Below the pieces are notes generated by a model. That model did not search any database. It worked only from the letters and a program-made list of their open reading frames with translations, and was not told the origin of the DNA. A stretch of 64,000 bases of DNA from positions 310,001 through 374,000 of the forward strand of contig PYSS01000007.1 in assembly GCA_003049465.1 (NCBI GenBank), read 5' to 3'. This document shows, piece after piece, positions 49,125 to 61,039 of the stretch. This stretch comes from Magnaporthiopsis rhizophila. Lineage: Eukaryota > Ascomycota > Sordariomycetes > Magnaporthales > Magnaporthaceae. The stretch's first letter is position 1. Each line of letters starts with the position of its first letter. A program made the translations under genes and the position numbers.

Positions 49125-51174
49125 ATGTCTGAGCGTCAAAATTATCGCAGGTTCCCCAAGGGCCAGACGTGTGAGCAGTGTCCGTCCAAACGGTGGTACT
49201 CGGAGGATGGCCGTCGGTACTGCGACCGGGGCCATGAGATAGAGGTGAGACCCTTTCTTCCCTTGGGCCCGGGGCTTATCACTGCATCTGCCCATCCCGT
49301 CTCATTGACGTGTACCCTTTGGGCCGCCCGTAATAGGGATTTGTGGAACGCGGATTCGAGGACGAGGATGCGTTTGGGCAGACGGGCCACGTCGCTCGCA
49401 AGGAGAAGGAGGCGCGCGAGAGGGTGTCACGGACGCTGTCGGGCAACGCGTCGCGCGAGCTGTACCTCCATTGCCTGCAGCTGGTCCTGCGCAAGCAGCT
49501 CTTCTGGCTCGTGCGCGACCGCGGCCTGCCGCCCGAGCTCGAGACCGTCGTGCGCGACCTCTGGGCGCTGCGTACGCGCAACATCGCGGGGCTGAAGACC
49601 GTGACGGACGCGAGGAGAGAGGAAGACGAGGGTGAGAACGAGGAGACCGAGGCCGGCGGCTCCGGGCTTGGCTCGGGCACCGAGACCGACACGCCCGAGC
49701 TGAAGATGTACAGCTCCGAGGGGAGCGGAGCCGAGAGCGATGGCGGCTTGTCGGATGCCGCAAGCGCCACCACCGTGAGCACGAGAGTCGCCCGCAGCTG
49801 GAGTACGGACATCAGCTCCAAGCGATCGCTCCCAACGCTCATTGACACGCTGGCCCTGTGTTATCTCGGCACGCTCATGATGCGCCTGCCCATAAGAGTC
49901 GGAGACTTGTTTGCTTGGGCCAGGAGCAACCAGATAACGTACCTCGATGCTGTGAGTTTCTGATCCCTGAATAAGACGGACAGCATTGTCCAGTCTGCGA
50001 GGGCAGGATGTACTGACACCAGTGATCAGATCCAGGAGATGCCTAAGGAGATGCGCGCCCGTCTGCCCAGTCGGTATCAACGGGTCCTGTCCGCGCGTGT
50101 GTCTCCGTTCTCGGGCGGCGAGCTGCATGAGGCGGTGCGGCAGCTGGCAGAGTCTTTCAATGCGAACTACAAGCTCAAATTCCCGCCTCTGAACGAGCCA
50201 CTGCTGCTTTTGAGGTACGCAAGAGAGCTTGCACTCCCGATCGAAGTGTACGCCTTCGTTCAGGGAATGATAGAGTTCCTTAACGTCGACTTTACTTTTC
50301 CGCTGGAGCGGCGAAGGGTCAAGCTGCTGGATCACCCTGACGTCTTCCTCGTGGCCTGCACGGTTCTCGCTACGAAATTGCTTTGCCCATTCGACGGCGG
50401 CGAGAGGTTTGCAGAGAGAACCGCTCCTCCGTTGACCGGGATAGACTGGGATGCCTGGAGGCAGAACTTCGTCGAGTCGGAGGCAAAGACACTCTCTCGG
50501 CGCGACCTCGAAAAGCTCGGCTCTGAGGAAGCGTGGACCCTGGACGGCACCAAGACGGACGAGTACTTAGACTGGTACCAGCAAGCCAAAGTCGATGAAC
50601 GGCGTCCCAACGGTGCGTACTTTGCCTCTACGGATGCGCACGCCGTCGACACTACTACTCTGTTCTCCTTATCCTTTTTATGTAGTTGACGCCCCTCTGT
50701 TCTCTCGTCCAAAGCTGACTGGCGTCTTATCGATGAAAGCACTGGCTCGTTTTGCCGCTCTGTTTCCCCTGGATGGGAGAGATAGGAAGAAGCCTGTCAT
50801 AGAGCTGAGCGAGTCGGCGATAGATGAAAGACTTGCCCGCCTCCAGGGTAGTCTGAAGAATCTCTCAACGGGAGAAACCAGTACCAGGAGACCTGGCCAG
50901 GCGCACCACGCGTACCGGACCGTCGAGGACCTCACGGAAAACTCGAGAGCGTTTTACACCAAAGCAGGTATGCATGCGATGCGGGTTGCTACCTGATGTA
51001 AAGCCGGACATATGGAATTGTGAGCTAACAACTCCGTCATCTGCAGCCGAGCTCTCAGGGATGTCGACCGCCAAGCTAGTCAAAGCCGTTTACATCCTTG
51101 AGCGAAGGCTTGAGACGTGGATTAAGACGAAAAGGAAGGAGGAGAAGGAGCAGCGGGAAGATTCAGACGCGTAG
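49125..51174 (+). CDS. RRN7: RNA polymerase I core factor subunit Rrn7 (TAF1B/TFIIB-like)
   Basis: Five exons (49125-49244, 49337-49951, 50030-50612, 50686-50967, 51047-51174) give 575 residues. The N-terminus carries a zinc ribbon, CEQCPSKRWYSEDGRRYCDRGHE, with Cys-x2-Cys and Cys-x2-His pairs (about residues 16-38), characteristic of Rrn7/TAF1B. A linker and two cyclin-like helical regions follow, as in TFIIB-related factors (for example RELYLHCLQLVLRKQLFWLVRDRGLP and LLRYARELALPIEVYAFVQGMIEFL), separated by an acidic low-complexity insert near residues 125-190. With Rrn6 and Rrn11 the family forms the core factor that recruits Pol I to the rDNA promoter in the nucleolus. The C-terminal exons are less conserved; their phases are consistent, and the last ends in a Lys/Glu-rich tail. 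Only 372 bp separate the stop from the first exon of the ubiquitin-L40 gene on the same strand. Confidence 0.88.
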
Positions 51175-51546
51175 ATAGCCGCGTATATCATATGTCTGGA
51201 ATTAATGGGCAGACAGCTGAATGGAGGGCAAGCATAGCGTCACTCCGACCCGACACAGGCCGCTCGATTAATGAATGCAGTTAATAGAGCACACCTTAAG
51301 TGCCTTTATCTGGCTTATTGACCCTCGAACGAATTCTTGTCAGCTTGGTCGATTGAGATATGAGAACACCGAGATCAGGGGTCCACGTGACCAGAGGGTT
51401 GGCCGGGAGTGGGGCGAAGTCGTTTCGCCTGACAAATGGGTCCGCCACACATCAATTTGCTTTAACCCACCAGAATTTGAGGGGGGCTGTGTCTTCTTGC
51501 CTCTTTCATCGACATTCACCCCAAATCGCTTCGCAAGACCGCCAAG
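51175..51546 (+). other. Upstream region and leader of the ubiquitin-L40 gene
   Basis: This 372-bp gap contains the end of RRN7 and the promoter plus non-coding first exon of the next gene. The first exon appears to end at 51547, where its last base supplies the A of the initiation codon. I saw no TATA word that I would call. Confidence 0.5.
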
Positions 51547-52338
<792 letters not shown>

Positions 52339-52965
52339 GCGGTGCAAACCCTCACTTTCGTTGTCTCTGGCGTCTCGGATTTTTGTTGGCATTCATCAAA
52401 AGGAGAGCAAATGCTGGGGAATTGGGAATTCGGAAGCCTTCGGGAGGATTGGGAACCGGATGTGGCTTGTAGAACTGAACCGTTGCCACGTTGGACGATT
52501 ATGACATTGAAGTCAAACTACCGCCTCTCTTGGCCATACCTACCCAGCAATGAAGATCCTTTTTTACTTGAGTTTATACCGGTCGAATAACATTGATATC
52601 TTGAAATATTCAAATATGTCTTTCGATCCCATCTGTCGCCCGCGTGGTTGCTGAGGGCAGTGGCTGTCACAGGTGTGGCGTTGGTGTCACATGCCCCACA
52701 TCTGCTCCGTGCTGAACTGCGCCGTTGCTTCTAACCTGTACCCGCCGTCCGCTGGAGCTCAGTTACGTGTGCAGATTAGCCCTGCCCAAGCCTAGCTAGG
52801 TCGCTTCCAACACAACGACCGACGACGACAGCGACACCACTCGAACGAATACTAGATATACTGAGCCAGTGCCTTTTGGCTGCACACTGCCTTCCGAACA
52901 AGCGAAAGCGCCCCGCCGGTGCACACCCCCATTACAGACGAGTGTCCACATCCCCAGCTTTGACC
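52339..52965. other. Spacer between ubiquitin-L40 and the Yip1-family gene
   Basis: About 630 bp with the 3' end of the fusion gene and the promoter of the next. A CCTAGCTAGG word is at about 52791-52800. No exon is seen. Confidence 0.55.
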
Positions 52966-53996
52966 ATGTCTGGAGCCGGCTATGATGCCGTCGTCGATGT
53001 CGACGACGAGGTGAGCGAGCAGCTTCCGCTTCTGAGAAGCCCTCCTCTTCGTTGAGTTCTTCTAACGCAAGCGGATCTTTCGGGCATGATAGGGCGACCT
53101 GGGCCATACCGACCTCCAAGACGACCTCGAGTTTCACAACTCAACCTTCCAAGAAACCGCGCCCGGCGGCAGGAAACCCGGCCACGCCGGGGCCGGCGCC
53201 TCGGGCTCGGGGCTCCCTCTGCCTGCGACCGCCTCGGCCGTCTCGGGGAAGCGGTACCTGTGGTCGATCAATTTCTACCAGCAGTACTTCGACGTCGACA
53301 CGTCGGCCGTCCTGAGCAGGTGCTGGGCCGCCCTGTACCCCCGCGCCAACTTCCTGGACGTGCTGGAGGGCAACCCGGACCTGTACGGGCCCTTTTGGAT
53401 CGCCACGACCGTCGTGTTCATCCTCTTCCTCGGCGGTACCATAAGTCAATACCTCGCCGTCAGGGGCACATCGTCGTTTGCTTACGACTTTACTCTGCTG
53501 AGTGGTATGTTGGCCCCACTCTCGATATCTCGTCCTCAGTTCTAAGGACGGGGCTACCTACCCAGTTCTGGGCTAACGATTCCCTTCCCCATAAGGCGCC
53601 GCTGGGCTCATCTACGGATATACACTGGCGATTCCCGTGATTCTCTTCCTCGCGCTGCGCTACTTCGGGTCCGAGTCGGCCAACCTACTCGAGTGCTGGG
53701 CGCTCTATGGCTACAGCAATCTGATCTGGATCCCCGTGGCCATGGTCAGCTGGTCGCGCATCGACATACTCAACTACGTCTTCGTCGCCGTCGGCTTCGG
53801 CTACTCGGTCGCGTTCATTCTGCGCAACCTGTACCCCGTCTTGAGCGCGACGGACCGCCAGACCAGCAAGGCGCTTCTTATTGCCGTGGTCGTCCTCCAC
53901 TTCGCGCTGGCCGTCACCATCAAGTTCCTGTTCTTTGCCCACCATAGCCCCATCGGGTCTGGTTCAGGGGACGGAGCGAAGCCCCCGCCCAGCTAG
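52966..53996 (+). CDS. Yip1-family Golgi membrane protein (YIPF1/2-like)
   Basis: Three exons (52966-53010, 53093-53504, 53596-53996) give 285 residues. A hydrophilic N-terminus of about 90 residues (MSGAGYDAVVDVDDE, then a Gly/Ala/Ser-rich linker) leads to the Yip1 domain. The cytosolic motif around YLWSINFYQQYFDVDT and DLYGPFWIATT is typical of YIPF proteins, followed by about five membrane segments (roughly residues 140-160, 170-190, 195-215, 222-242 and 255-275). Yip1-family proteins bind prenylated Rab GTPases and act in ER-Golgi and intra-Golgi transport. The ATG at 52966 is followed by 15 codons to a GTGAGC donor; the acceptor TGATAG is preceded by a CTAAC branch word. It converges on the rhodanese gene. 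Exact paralogue (YIPF1/2 versus Yip4/5 type) is a judgement from the N-terminal motif only. Confidence 0.87.
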
Positions 53997-54300
53997 GCTG
54001 CCTCGCGTGCTTGAGACCGCGCTGTGTATTCTATCCAGTTTGCAATGGGAACGGGCGAGAATGTGCGATAAGTGTCTCGACTGTCGGGTTGTGAATGTTG
54101 TTGTTTTCTTGGACGGGCTGTCGGACGAGGACAAGATTGTCCATTGGGATTTGATTCACAGTCGTCGACGTGGTCCTGGGGAGTTCGAGTTCCAAATCGG
54201 CGTAGGATCTCAAACCCGAAAAGAAGAAAAAAATACTACTCTTTATTGCTCGTTCCATGCTCTACCGCTACCCACGAGAGTCAACCCTCGGCAGCAGGCT
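53997..54300. other. Convergent 3' spacer
   Basis: About 300 bp between the Yip1-family gene and the rhodanese gene. Only 3' untranslated sequence is expected here, and I see nothing else. Confidence 0.5.
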
Positions 54301-54984
54301 TCATCGTTGCACCTCACCGCCCAGCTTGTCCCAGTCCAACCAACTGCCCGAGTACTCGCCGATCTTCGTCCACCCCGCGTCCCTGGCGAGTTGTGCGGCC
54401 GCGCGGCTCCTGACGCCGGCCTTGCAGTAAAAGACGAGCTCGGCGTCGCGTGCCGGGCGGGGGAAGCCGAACCTGTCGGCGAACTCGTCGTCGGTGATGT
54501 GGAAGCTGTCGGACTGTGTGGTGATTGGTATGTTGATAGCCGTGGGGATGCGGCCGGTGGACTGGAGCTCTTCGGGTTCACGTGCGTCTGCGGGATATCA
54601 TGCAGGTAGGTTAATTGCGCAACCACCCTGTGTATCAGCTGGGAATTCAAACCTGAGGACCAATCGTAGGATGTAAATATGCTCGGTTGTGATTTGGGTG
54701 AGGGTGTTGGCTTTCACGAACCAATGATGACGGTTTTTCGCTTCGAGCCCGATTTGATGTCCCGCACAAGTTTCTCAACCTGGGTGGTAGAGAAAAAAAA
54801 AAAGGGAGAAAAAGTTAATATAATATATAAAGGCCCCAGATATAGACCCCCCCTCACCCTTCCCCTAACATTCGTTCCAAGCGAGATCAGGACAGCCGAA
54901 AGTCACGCACGTACACACGCACACACCCTCGGCTCGTTCCCGCTCCCCCAGGACCTCCTTCGCGAAAACTCAATCGGTCGGCAG

Positions 54985-55027
<43 letters not shown>

Positions 55028-55304
55028 ANAAAAAAAAAAAAAAAAAAAAAAAAAAACAGGAAAAGGGGGCACATACATCAAGGAACTCCCAGATCTTGGT
55101 TTGCGCGGGTGGTTGGAAGTGGGACCAGCGCCGGGTTGTCACGGGCGGCCGCCTCACCGCCGGGGTCCTTGCCCGTAACGGCGACGACGACGACGGCGAT
55201 ACCGTCGTGGTGAGCTCGAGGAGGTGCCGAGCCGAAGCGCTGCGGCCGGCTTGGCGTAGCGGCGCCCGGAGCAGGCCCGAGAGGATCGCGCGCGTGCAGG
55301 TCAT
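54301..55304 (-). CDS. Rhodanese-domain protein, probably mitochondrial sulfurtransferase
   Basis: Three exons (55304-55077, 54779-54722, 54587-54301) give 190 residues. The first 60 residues are rich in Arg, Ser and Ala with almost no acidic residues up to the cleavage region (MTCTRAILSGLLRAPLRQAG), a typical mitochondrial targeting sequence. The 58-nt second exon joins LDV-EKLVRDIKSGSKRKTVII to DAREPEEL, restoring the rhodanese opening. The active-site loop reads YCKAGVRSR with the catalytic cysteine near residue 152; the domain is single and compact as in yeast Rdl1/Rdl2 (thiosulfate sulfurtransferases). The first intron (55076-54780, 297 bp) contains a very long homopolymer with one undetermined base. 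Donor 2 is GTTCGT, unusual but supported by the protein join. Substrate cannot be read from sequence. Confidence 0.87.
54984..55056. repeat. Long poly(A)/poly(T) tract with an undetermined base
   Basis: An A-run at 54984-55024, then GGGAN, then an A-run at 55030-55056. It lies inside intron 1 of the minus-strand rhodanese gene, where it reads as poly(T). The N at 55029 and the extreme length suggest a region that was hard to sequence, so the true length may differ. Confidence 0.9.
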
Positions 55305-56043
55305 GGTGCCGCTGCTGCTGCTGTGCTACTGAATGAATACTCGGGGCAGGTGACCGGCCGATACAAGAGGCGGCGGTATGTACCATAGCACCACTGGACC
55401 GAGATCCAGCGAGCCGCAAAACCTAATCGGAGTGAAAAGTGGTGTTTGGTCCCCCTGGTCTCGTCGGGTTGGCTCCCGGGATCTAGGCGGTGGTTGCGCT
55501 GCTCCGTGCTTGAGCCCCACCGGTACACGCAACAACGCATGTCACAAGCCCGCCCGTGCTGAAAGCCACCTGCGGGTCCCGTCGAGTCACGTCGGAAAGA
55601 TCCCCCGGGCAAATCAGACGGCAGCGCTTGACACATGTACCATCCGAGCTACGCGGGGGGATCACGAATCTTTGTTTTAACGTCAAGAAAAAAAAGAAAA
55701 AAAAAAGCAGAATCGGACTATGTTCTGATGCTTGAGCGAGGGCTTACAAATACAGGGCGGCCAAAAAGCAAGTATTAAGAAATATATTGCTGGGTGGTGA
55801 TTTAAGCCCGCCTCCCCAACGGCCCTGTATGTTATCTCTAAAATGCCCCATAATCATCATCCAGGGCACCCAATCGCAGATAAAACGTAATTGATCTATC
55901 GTGCGCCAGAAGTTTTGCCTTTAGGCAATTTAAAAACCAAGCACTCCTCCTAGTTCTGACGGGGCTTGCTGTCGCAGCCCGCCCACCGCTTCGTGAGTCA
56001 TCATTATTAATGAGTTGGCCTGCATAGTGGCCAATGAGGGCCT
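55305..56043. other. Promoter of the rhodanese gene and 3' region of ERG5
   Basis: About 740 bp without a supported exon. It holds A-rich simple sequence near 55686-55706 and AT-rich sequence (about 55740-55800) likely belonging to the ERG5 3' end. Confidence 0.55.
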
Positions 56044-58113
56044 CTAATTCCATTTGCGCTCCTCAAATGTAAGAGGACAGTGGTCCTGAGGTGGAGGCGA
56101 TTGTGTCAGTTTTAGAGTCTTCTGTGCAGTTTTGGTTTCGAAGTGGCCGGCTAACCTTGGGGAAAATTGTTGCGAAAACTTGAATCTCCTCCGATGTGGG
56201 GGTCGCATGGTGCTTCCAGTCCATCATCAGGGATGCCTTGCCGATGAACAGACACAGGTTCATCTGCGCATAGTGCTGCCCGAGGCAGTAATGAGGTCCC
56301 ACGCCGAACACGAGGAAGTTCTTGGCGCCCTTCTCCTCCGCGTCACCAGTGTAGTACCTCTCGGGGTCGAACTCGTCGGGGTTCTCGTACACATCGGGGT
56401 CCCGCAGAGCCATGTAGGTCGTCGGGATAACCATAGCGCCTGCACGTCAATCGTTAGACAAGTTTGGAAGTTGGACAGCAATCACTCGAGGGAGCCATAT
56501 CGAGTCGTCTTACCCTTGGGAGCAGTGTAGGTGTCCGTGATGGGGAATGGCTTCTTGGTCAAGTACGGGGTCATGAGCACAGGCGGGCGGTAACGCAGAA
56601 GCTCGCGGACAACGGCGCGGGTGTACTTCATCGACTCCAGCTGGTCGAGCGAAACAGCGGCTTTGGGATCTCCGTTGCGAGTCTTCAGGTTCTCCTCACG
56701 GACGCGGTTCAGGACGTCGGGGCGCTGGGCCATGATCTGGAACAGCCAAGTGGCGGCGCTGCTCGTGGCGTCTTGCGAGGCGAACAGGAACGTGAAGATG
56801 GTCTGGGCGATCTCGTAATCGGTGAAGTCTCGCAGCAGCGGCTGGGGTTTGACCAGATTCTCGGTAGAAAGTCCCTCCGCCTCAGCGTCGGTCCAGGCTT
56901 TGGAATCGACCATCTGCTTGACCCAGGCGTCCATGATGCACGTGATCTCGCCGCCAGCGTTCATGCGCACCTTGCTCTTGGCCGCGCACTTGGAGAACTC
57001 GTCAAGGACCATCTCGGCCGCCTTCTTGCCCCGCCACGTCTTGGTGAAAGGGATGATGATGGGGAAGTTGACCAGCTCCAGAGCCTCGGTGATGTAGAAA
57101 TAATCGACCGCGATTTTGCGCACGGCCTCGTCTGTGAGGTAGTGGCCAACAAATGTGCGGCATGACACGGCCGTGATGATCTCGCGGAACTCGGTCATGA
57201 ACGGGACGGGCTTGCCCCCGGCATCCTTGGTGATCTGAACCATCTTTTTGAAGTAGGTGTTGTACACCTCCTCCTGGCCCGGCAGGTAGCCCTCCAGGGC
57301 CTTGCGGGTGAAGAGGCCGTTCAGGCCCTTGCGGAAGTCCACATGGGCCTTGCCGTCGAGGAAAACCCAGTTGTCGGGGCCCAAAAGCTTGTGGGCAACG
57401 TCCACCACGCATGGCTTCACGAAGCCGGGCGAGTTGAAAACTTTGCGTGCCAGGTCACGGGTCGAGACAATGACAACGAACCTATGATTGAGGAACCGAC
57501 GCAGGCATGTTAGTTAAACGGAAAAGAGACGAGGAAAAAAGGAATGGGCGCTTTTAGCAGTTCCTCGAGTCTGTCTTGATAGCGCACATGGACGCTGCGT
57601 TGGAGGGGTGTCAGAGGGGGTGCTCCTACTTGTGAAAGACTGAGACGCAGCTCAGAGGACCGCTGTTCCACTTGGCATAATACTCCTCGAACTTGGGGTT
57701 GACGGATTGAAGGAAGGGGCCGATGAATGGCTCCTTAAAGCGCGGGCCGACGATGGAGCCCTTGTTCGATTGGTAGCTCCCTGTGCGCCTGCACGTCAGT
57801 ATCGTGCTCGAGATTCTCGGTTTTTTTTGTTTTTTTCTCTTCTCTCGCGACAGCATTGCCTGGGCTGCCCCAGGCGGCGCAAAGAGTGCTGGGAGTGGCA
57901 CAGGTACATACATTGGTCGTAGACGATGGCGATCAGCAGGAGAGTGACCACGATGGACCAAACTCCAGCCTGGGAGATGACTTCGAGCACCGGCTCAAGC
58001 TGCGGCGGTACAGCTGCAGATACGGGCTTCAAGCTGGCCAAAGGCGAGGCCAAGGCCGTCGCAAAGGCAGTGCCATTGACGCCAAAAGCAAGCGACGCCA
58101 TAGCCGACGCCAT
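56044..58113 (-). CDS. ERG5: C-22 sterol desaturase, cytochrome P450 61 (Erg5)
   Basis: Five exons (58113-57912, 57780-57630, 57481-56514, 56439-56156, 56085-56044) give 548 residues. A membrane anchor (WSIVVTLLLIAIVYDQ, about 52-67) precedes KGSIVGPRFK and the P450 body. P450 signatures are present: I-helix FLFASQDATSSAATW (about 325), K-helix ELLR (about 385), and the haem loop FGVGPHYCLGQ with its cysteine (about 472). FVKPCVVDVAHKLLGPDNWVFLDGKAH is specific to CYP61 and separates it from CYP51. The last exon is only 14 codons (DHCPLTFEERKWN plus stop); it follows a CTGAC branch and a CTCAG acceptor. The first join uses an acceptor at 57781 because it gives YDQWSYQSNKGS, matching the family spacing; donor 2 is GTAGGA. 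The enzyme introduces the C-22 double bond late in ergosterol synthesis in the ER and needs NADPH-P450 reductase. Confidence 0.93.
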
Positions 58114-60076
58114 AGCTATTGGATAATGGCTCGCGCTGCGAGCGGTCGAGGTGCTCTGTTTGTGTAGAGGATCTACAACAGCAGCGCGAGGGAGAGGGGA
58201 AACAAAAAGAGCCCAGCCTGGGAGCTTTGGCGCGCAGCGACGTCTTCGAGGGTGGCGGGAGAAGGAAGCCTGGCCTGGTCAGTAGCAGCAGCGAGGGAGG
58301 AAGATGGAGAGCGCGGCAGCACGGATATTAGAGGGCACCTTCCTCGCTTGGGCTTTTGAGATTAAATTAGGCATGGTCCGTTTGTGCTCCATTCGATGTG
58401 ACTGTATCTTGTTTTTTTTTCATCCTTGTCCGGGCGGCGGGTGCAGTTCCTTAGCTCCGCGCTCATCTGCACATGGATCCCACTGTCCGCCCTGACACCG
58501 ATCTTTTTTTTCTTTCTTATTTTTGATCCTTGTGCTGTTTCCCCATGCCCCCTCTGGTGGCCCTCTCCTCCACCCAAGCGGCAACATCGATATCACGCTC
58601 CCAGAAAGTGGGTTACGCACACTGCCTAGGTACCCCATCCCCCACCTCTTCTTTCTTACGCGTCGGCTGTTGTTGTTTCTCCCCTCCCGCCAAGCCTCCT
58701 GCATTCCGCGGCCAACCGCCCGCCTCTCGTCCGCATGCGCCATGAGTCCCTTCGAGCACCGCCTAGTAGGTAGTTATTTCCGGAGACGGGCCCGAAGGTC
58801 CGGACCGCAGAATGACGCATCATATCGAGTAGCTAGGTTTCTATTATAGCTCCGTTGGGAAAGCGGCGCTCAAGCAACCTAGACGTCAGACCAAAGAATT
58901 CCACGATCGTAACGCGGCCTAATACACTCGCGACACCTTCGTAAGCCCGTGGAACGATCGGCATTCCATTGAGATGAGAAGGCTCCATCTGGCGCGTCGG
59001 CGCGGGCAGCGACGTGACGGGACCGGACATTATCTCGCGCCCCTTGTAACCACTAAGCTGTGCCTGCTGCTGACCTTCCCAATTCAATGACACCATGATG
59101 TGGGCCACACAGGGCCCGAGCTGCCGTGGCTGCCCAGAAGGGACTGGATCATTTTTGTTGAGGAGCGCGGCCACCAGAAGCTGCAGGTCTAGTCGCGTGG
59201 GCGGTGAGCAGGTAATAAAAAAAAATTGTAGTCCTCAGTAAACATTTGTAAGCCCCCATTTCCGCCTTTCCGCCACCTTTGAGCTCTGGTTTATCGGATG
59301 ATACTCCCATTTTGATAGGACATAAAACTCGATTCAGGCAGGGCTCGGCTTTCCTGCCGAGCGTTCCGTTCTGTACTAGGTAACCCAAGGCTTTTGTTAG
59401 GTAGGCAGTGTTTGGCCAATTTCCCCCTCGACGTTTTTTCGGTCTTTGAAAGCGACGGTTGGCACCATTCATCGACAATTTTCTCACTGCCCCATCACGC
59501 TCCCCGTTCCATTGGCCAATGACGTTGTGTCTTGATTCGAATTCGTATTCGGATCTCGTATGCAATGCGCGCTATGGAAAACTGTGCTGGCCAACCAAAT
59601 GTCCCGTCTAGGATTGGGATGGTGTTGCCCCGCATCTATCACCTCATGTTTCTCTCTTCCGATATTTTCGCGCGATCCAACGGCACGGCTAATGCTAGAA
59701 GAACGAAGATCACAGACGGGCATCTAAATCATGTAGGTACGTGTGGAGCTTTGAGATCATGCGGTCGCAACGCCAAGTAGCATTCAGCCGGTATGGAGAG
59801 GTGACAAGATGTAACCCGCCGGATAAACTGACAACAGATGGCTGGCAAGTGATAAATGTAGCGTATAAGCAAGGTGATCCTGGGTATCTTTCCCTATCTT
59901 ATCATTTGATCGGAATCTGGTTGTCTTCCCTCGGAGGGGCCCGGTTAGCCCGTGGGCTTGTGCCTCATTGTGCCCATGTCGCGCCATTGTGACAGTTGAG
60001 AAACAACAAACATCGCAGCTCCTCTCCGCCCAGCTGGTCATTGAGTCTTTGCCTGCCTGCCCGGTCATTCCTGTCC
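58114..60076. other. Gene-free spacer between ERG5 and KRR1
   Basis: About 2 kb containing the ERG5 promoter (T-runs near 58411-58420 and 58503-58520, CT-rich 58520-58760) and the KRR1 3' end. CCTAGGTACC lies at 58625-58634 and TACTAGGTAACC at 59374-59385. No exon is supported. Confidence 0.55.
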
Positions 60077-61039
60077 TCACGCTTTCGTCTTCCTCTTCTT
60101 AGGCTTGGCTCCAGATTCCTCTGGGGGCACAAAATCCTTTTCGCGCTCGCGCTTCCTCTCCTCCTTTCTCTCCTTGGCCTTCTCTTGCCTCTCTGCTTCG
60201 GCCGCCCGTTGCTTGGCCTCTTTGCCGAGGAAGTATTCGCCACTCTCGATCTGGAGGTCAACTTTGCTCTTCTCTGGCGCCGGGGGAAAGGCCGTGTATG
60301 TCTTCTTGGACTTGTCTGTGACCTTGTGCGGTACTCTCCGGTGGCTCAGACTCCTCTTCTTAAAGTTGGGCAGGAACCTATCCCAAGACTCGTTTGCCAA
60401 AGCGGGGTCCTTGGCCAACTCCCGTTTGACCATCAGCTCCTTGATGAGGTAGATGGGATGGATGTTGGCCATGCAGTCCTCCACCACTCTGCGCACTTCC
60501 TTCAGTCCCTTGAACGGACCCATGACAGAGACAGTGTTTCCGTGGACAAGGATGTAGGTAGACGTCAGCAGCTCCAGTGCCTTGAGCGTGCTTCCGTTGG
60601 GTCCCAATATCCTCTGTCTGCGCTTGACAAAACGTTCTTTGTTGCCGACAAGGTTTCGGATCTTGATGATATCGCAGGCGACTCCGTCCTCCAAAATCTT
60701 GATTGCTTGCGGTGCCGGAACGCTCCTGGCCAGGAGCTTGATGAGATCGCGCGCATTTAGGATGGAGGCGGGGTCGAACGTTTTTCTCGTCGTCTTGACC
60801 GTCATGGAGCCTTCGACCAAGTCGAGTGTCGTCGCGATACCATGGCGCTCGAGGGCTTTGGTGACCAGTGGCCAGCACTGCCTCAGGTAGACTTCGCGAT
60901 ATTTGGGGAAGAGAGTAACGAAGGAAGACTCTTCGGCGAACGTGCCGCCTGCATTGTCGGCGGGCGTGAATGGATCGACCTTCCACTTGTCGATGTCGTC
61001 TGTATCCCACGGTTTATCTTTTTTGTATGTTGATGGCAT
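60077..61039 (-). CDS. KRR1: Krr1, KH-domain factor of the small-subunit processome
   Basis: A single uninterrupted frame of 320 residues, unusual here where almost every gene has introns. I start at the ATG at 61039 (MPSTYKKDKPWDTDDIDKW), which matches the conserved Krr1 opening; an ATG at 61147 would add 36 poorly conserved basic residues. The core has KYREVYLRQCWPLVTKAL and a KH-type segment with GxxG loop in RILGPNGSTLKALE (about 155), followed by GPFKGLKEVRRVVEDCM and the strongly basic lysine-rich tail ending KPKKRKTKA. In yeast Krr1 is needed for 18S rRNA maturation in the nucleolus and interacts with Faf1 and other assembly factors. The gene is divergent to the GATA factor, with a 1.1-kb spacer. 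Confidence 0.94.
   Translation of the reverse strand: MPSTYKKDKPWDTDDIDKWKVDPFTPADNAGGTFAEESSFVTLFPKYREVYLRQCWPLVTKALERHGIATTLDLVEGSMTVKTTRKTFDPASILNARDLIKLLARSVPAPQAIKILEDGVACDIIKIRNLVGNKERFVKRRQRILGPNGSTLKALELLTSTYILVHGNTVSVMGPFKGLKEVRRVVEDCMANIHPIYLIKELMVKRELAKDPALANESWDRFLPNFKKRSLSHRRVPHKVTDKSKKTYTAFPPAPEKSKVDLQIESGEYFLGKEAKQRAAEAERQEKAKERKEERKREREKDFVPPEESGAKPKKRKTKA

Noticed and set aside
54679..55332. 217-codon plus-strand frame with a long lysine run
   Set aside because: The lysines come from the poly(A) tract inside the rhodanese intron and include the undetermined base; the opposite strand carries the real gene.
56063..56155. Read-through C-terminus of Erg5 (VSRPLRNQNC...)
   Set aside because: It runs through a GTTAGC donor and does not resemble Erg5 tails; splicing to 56085 gives the LTFEER-type ending expected of the family.
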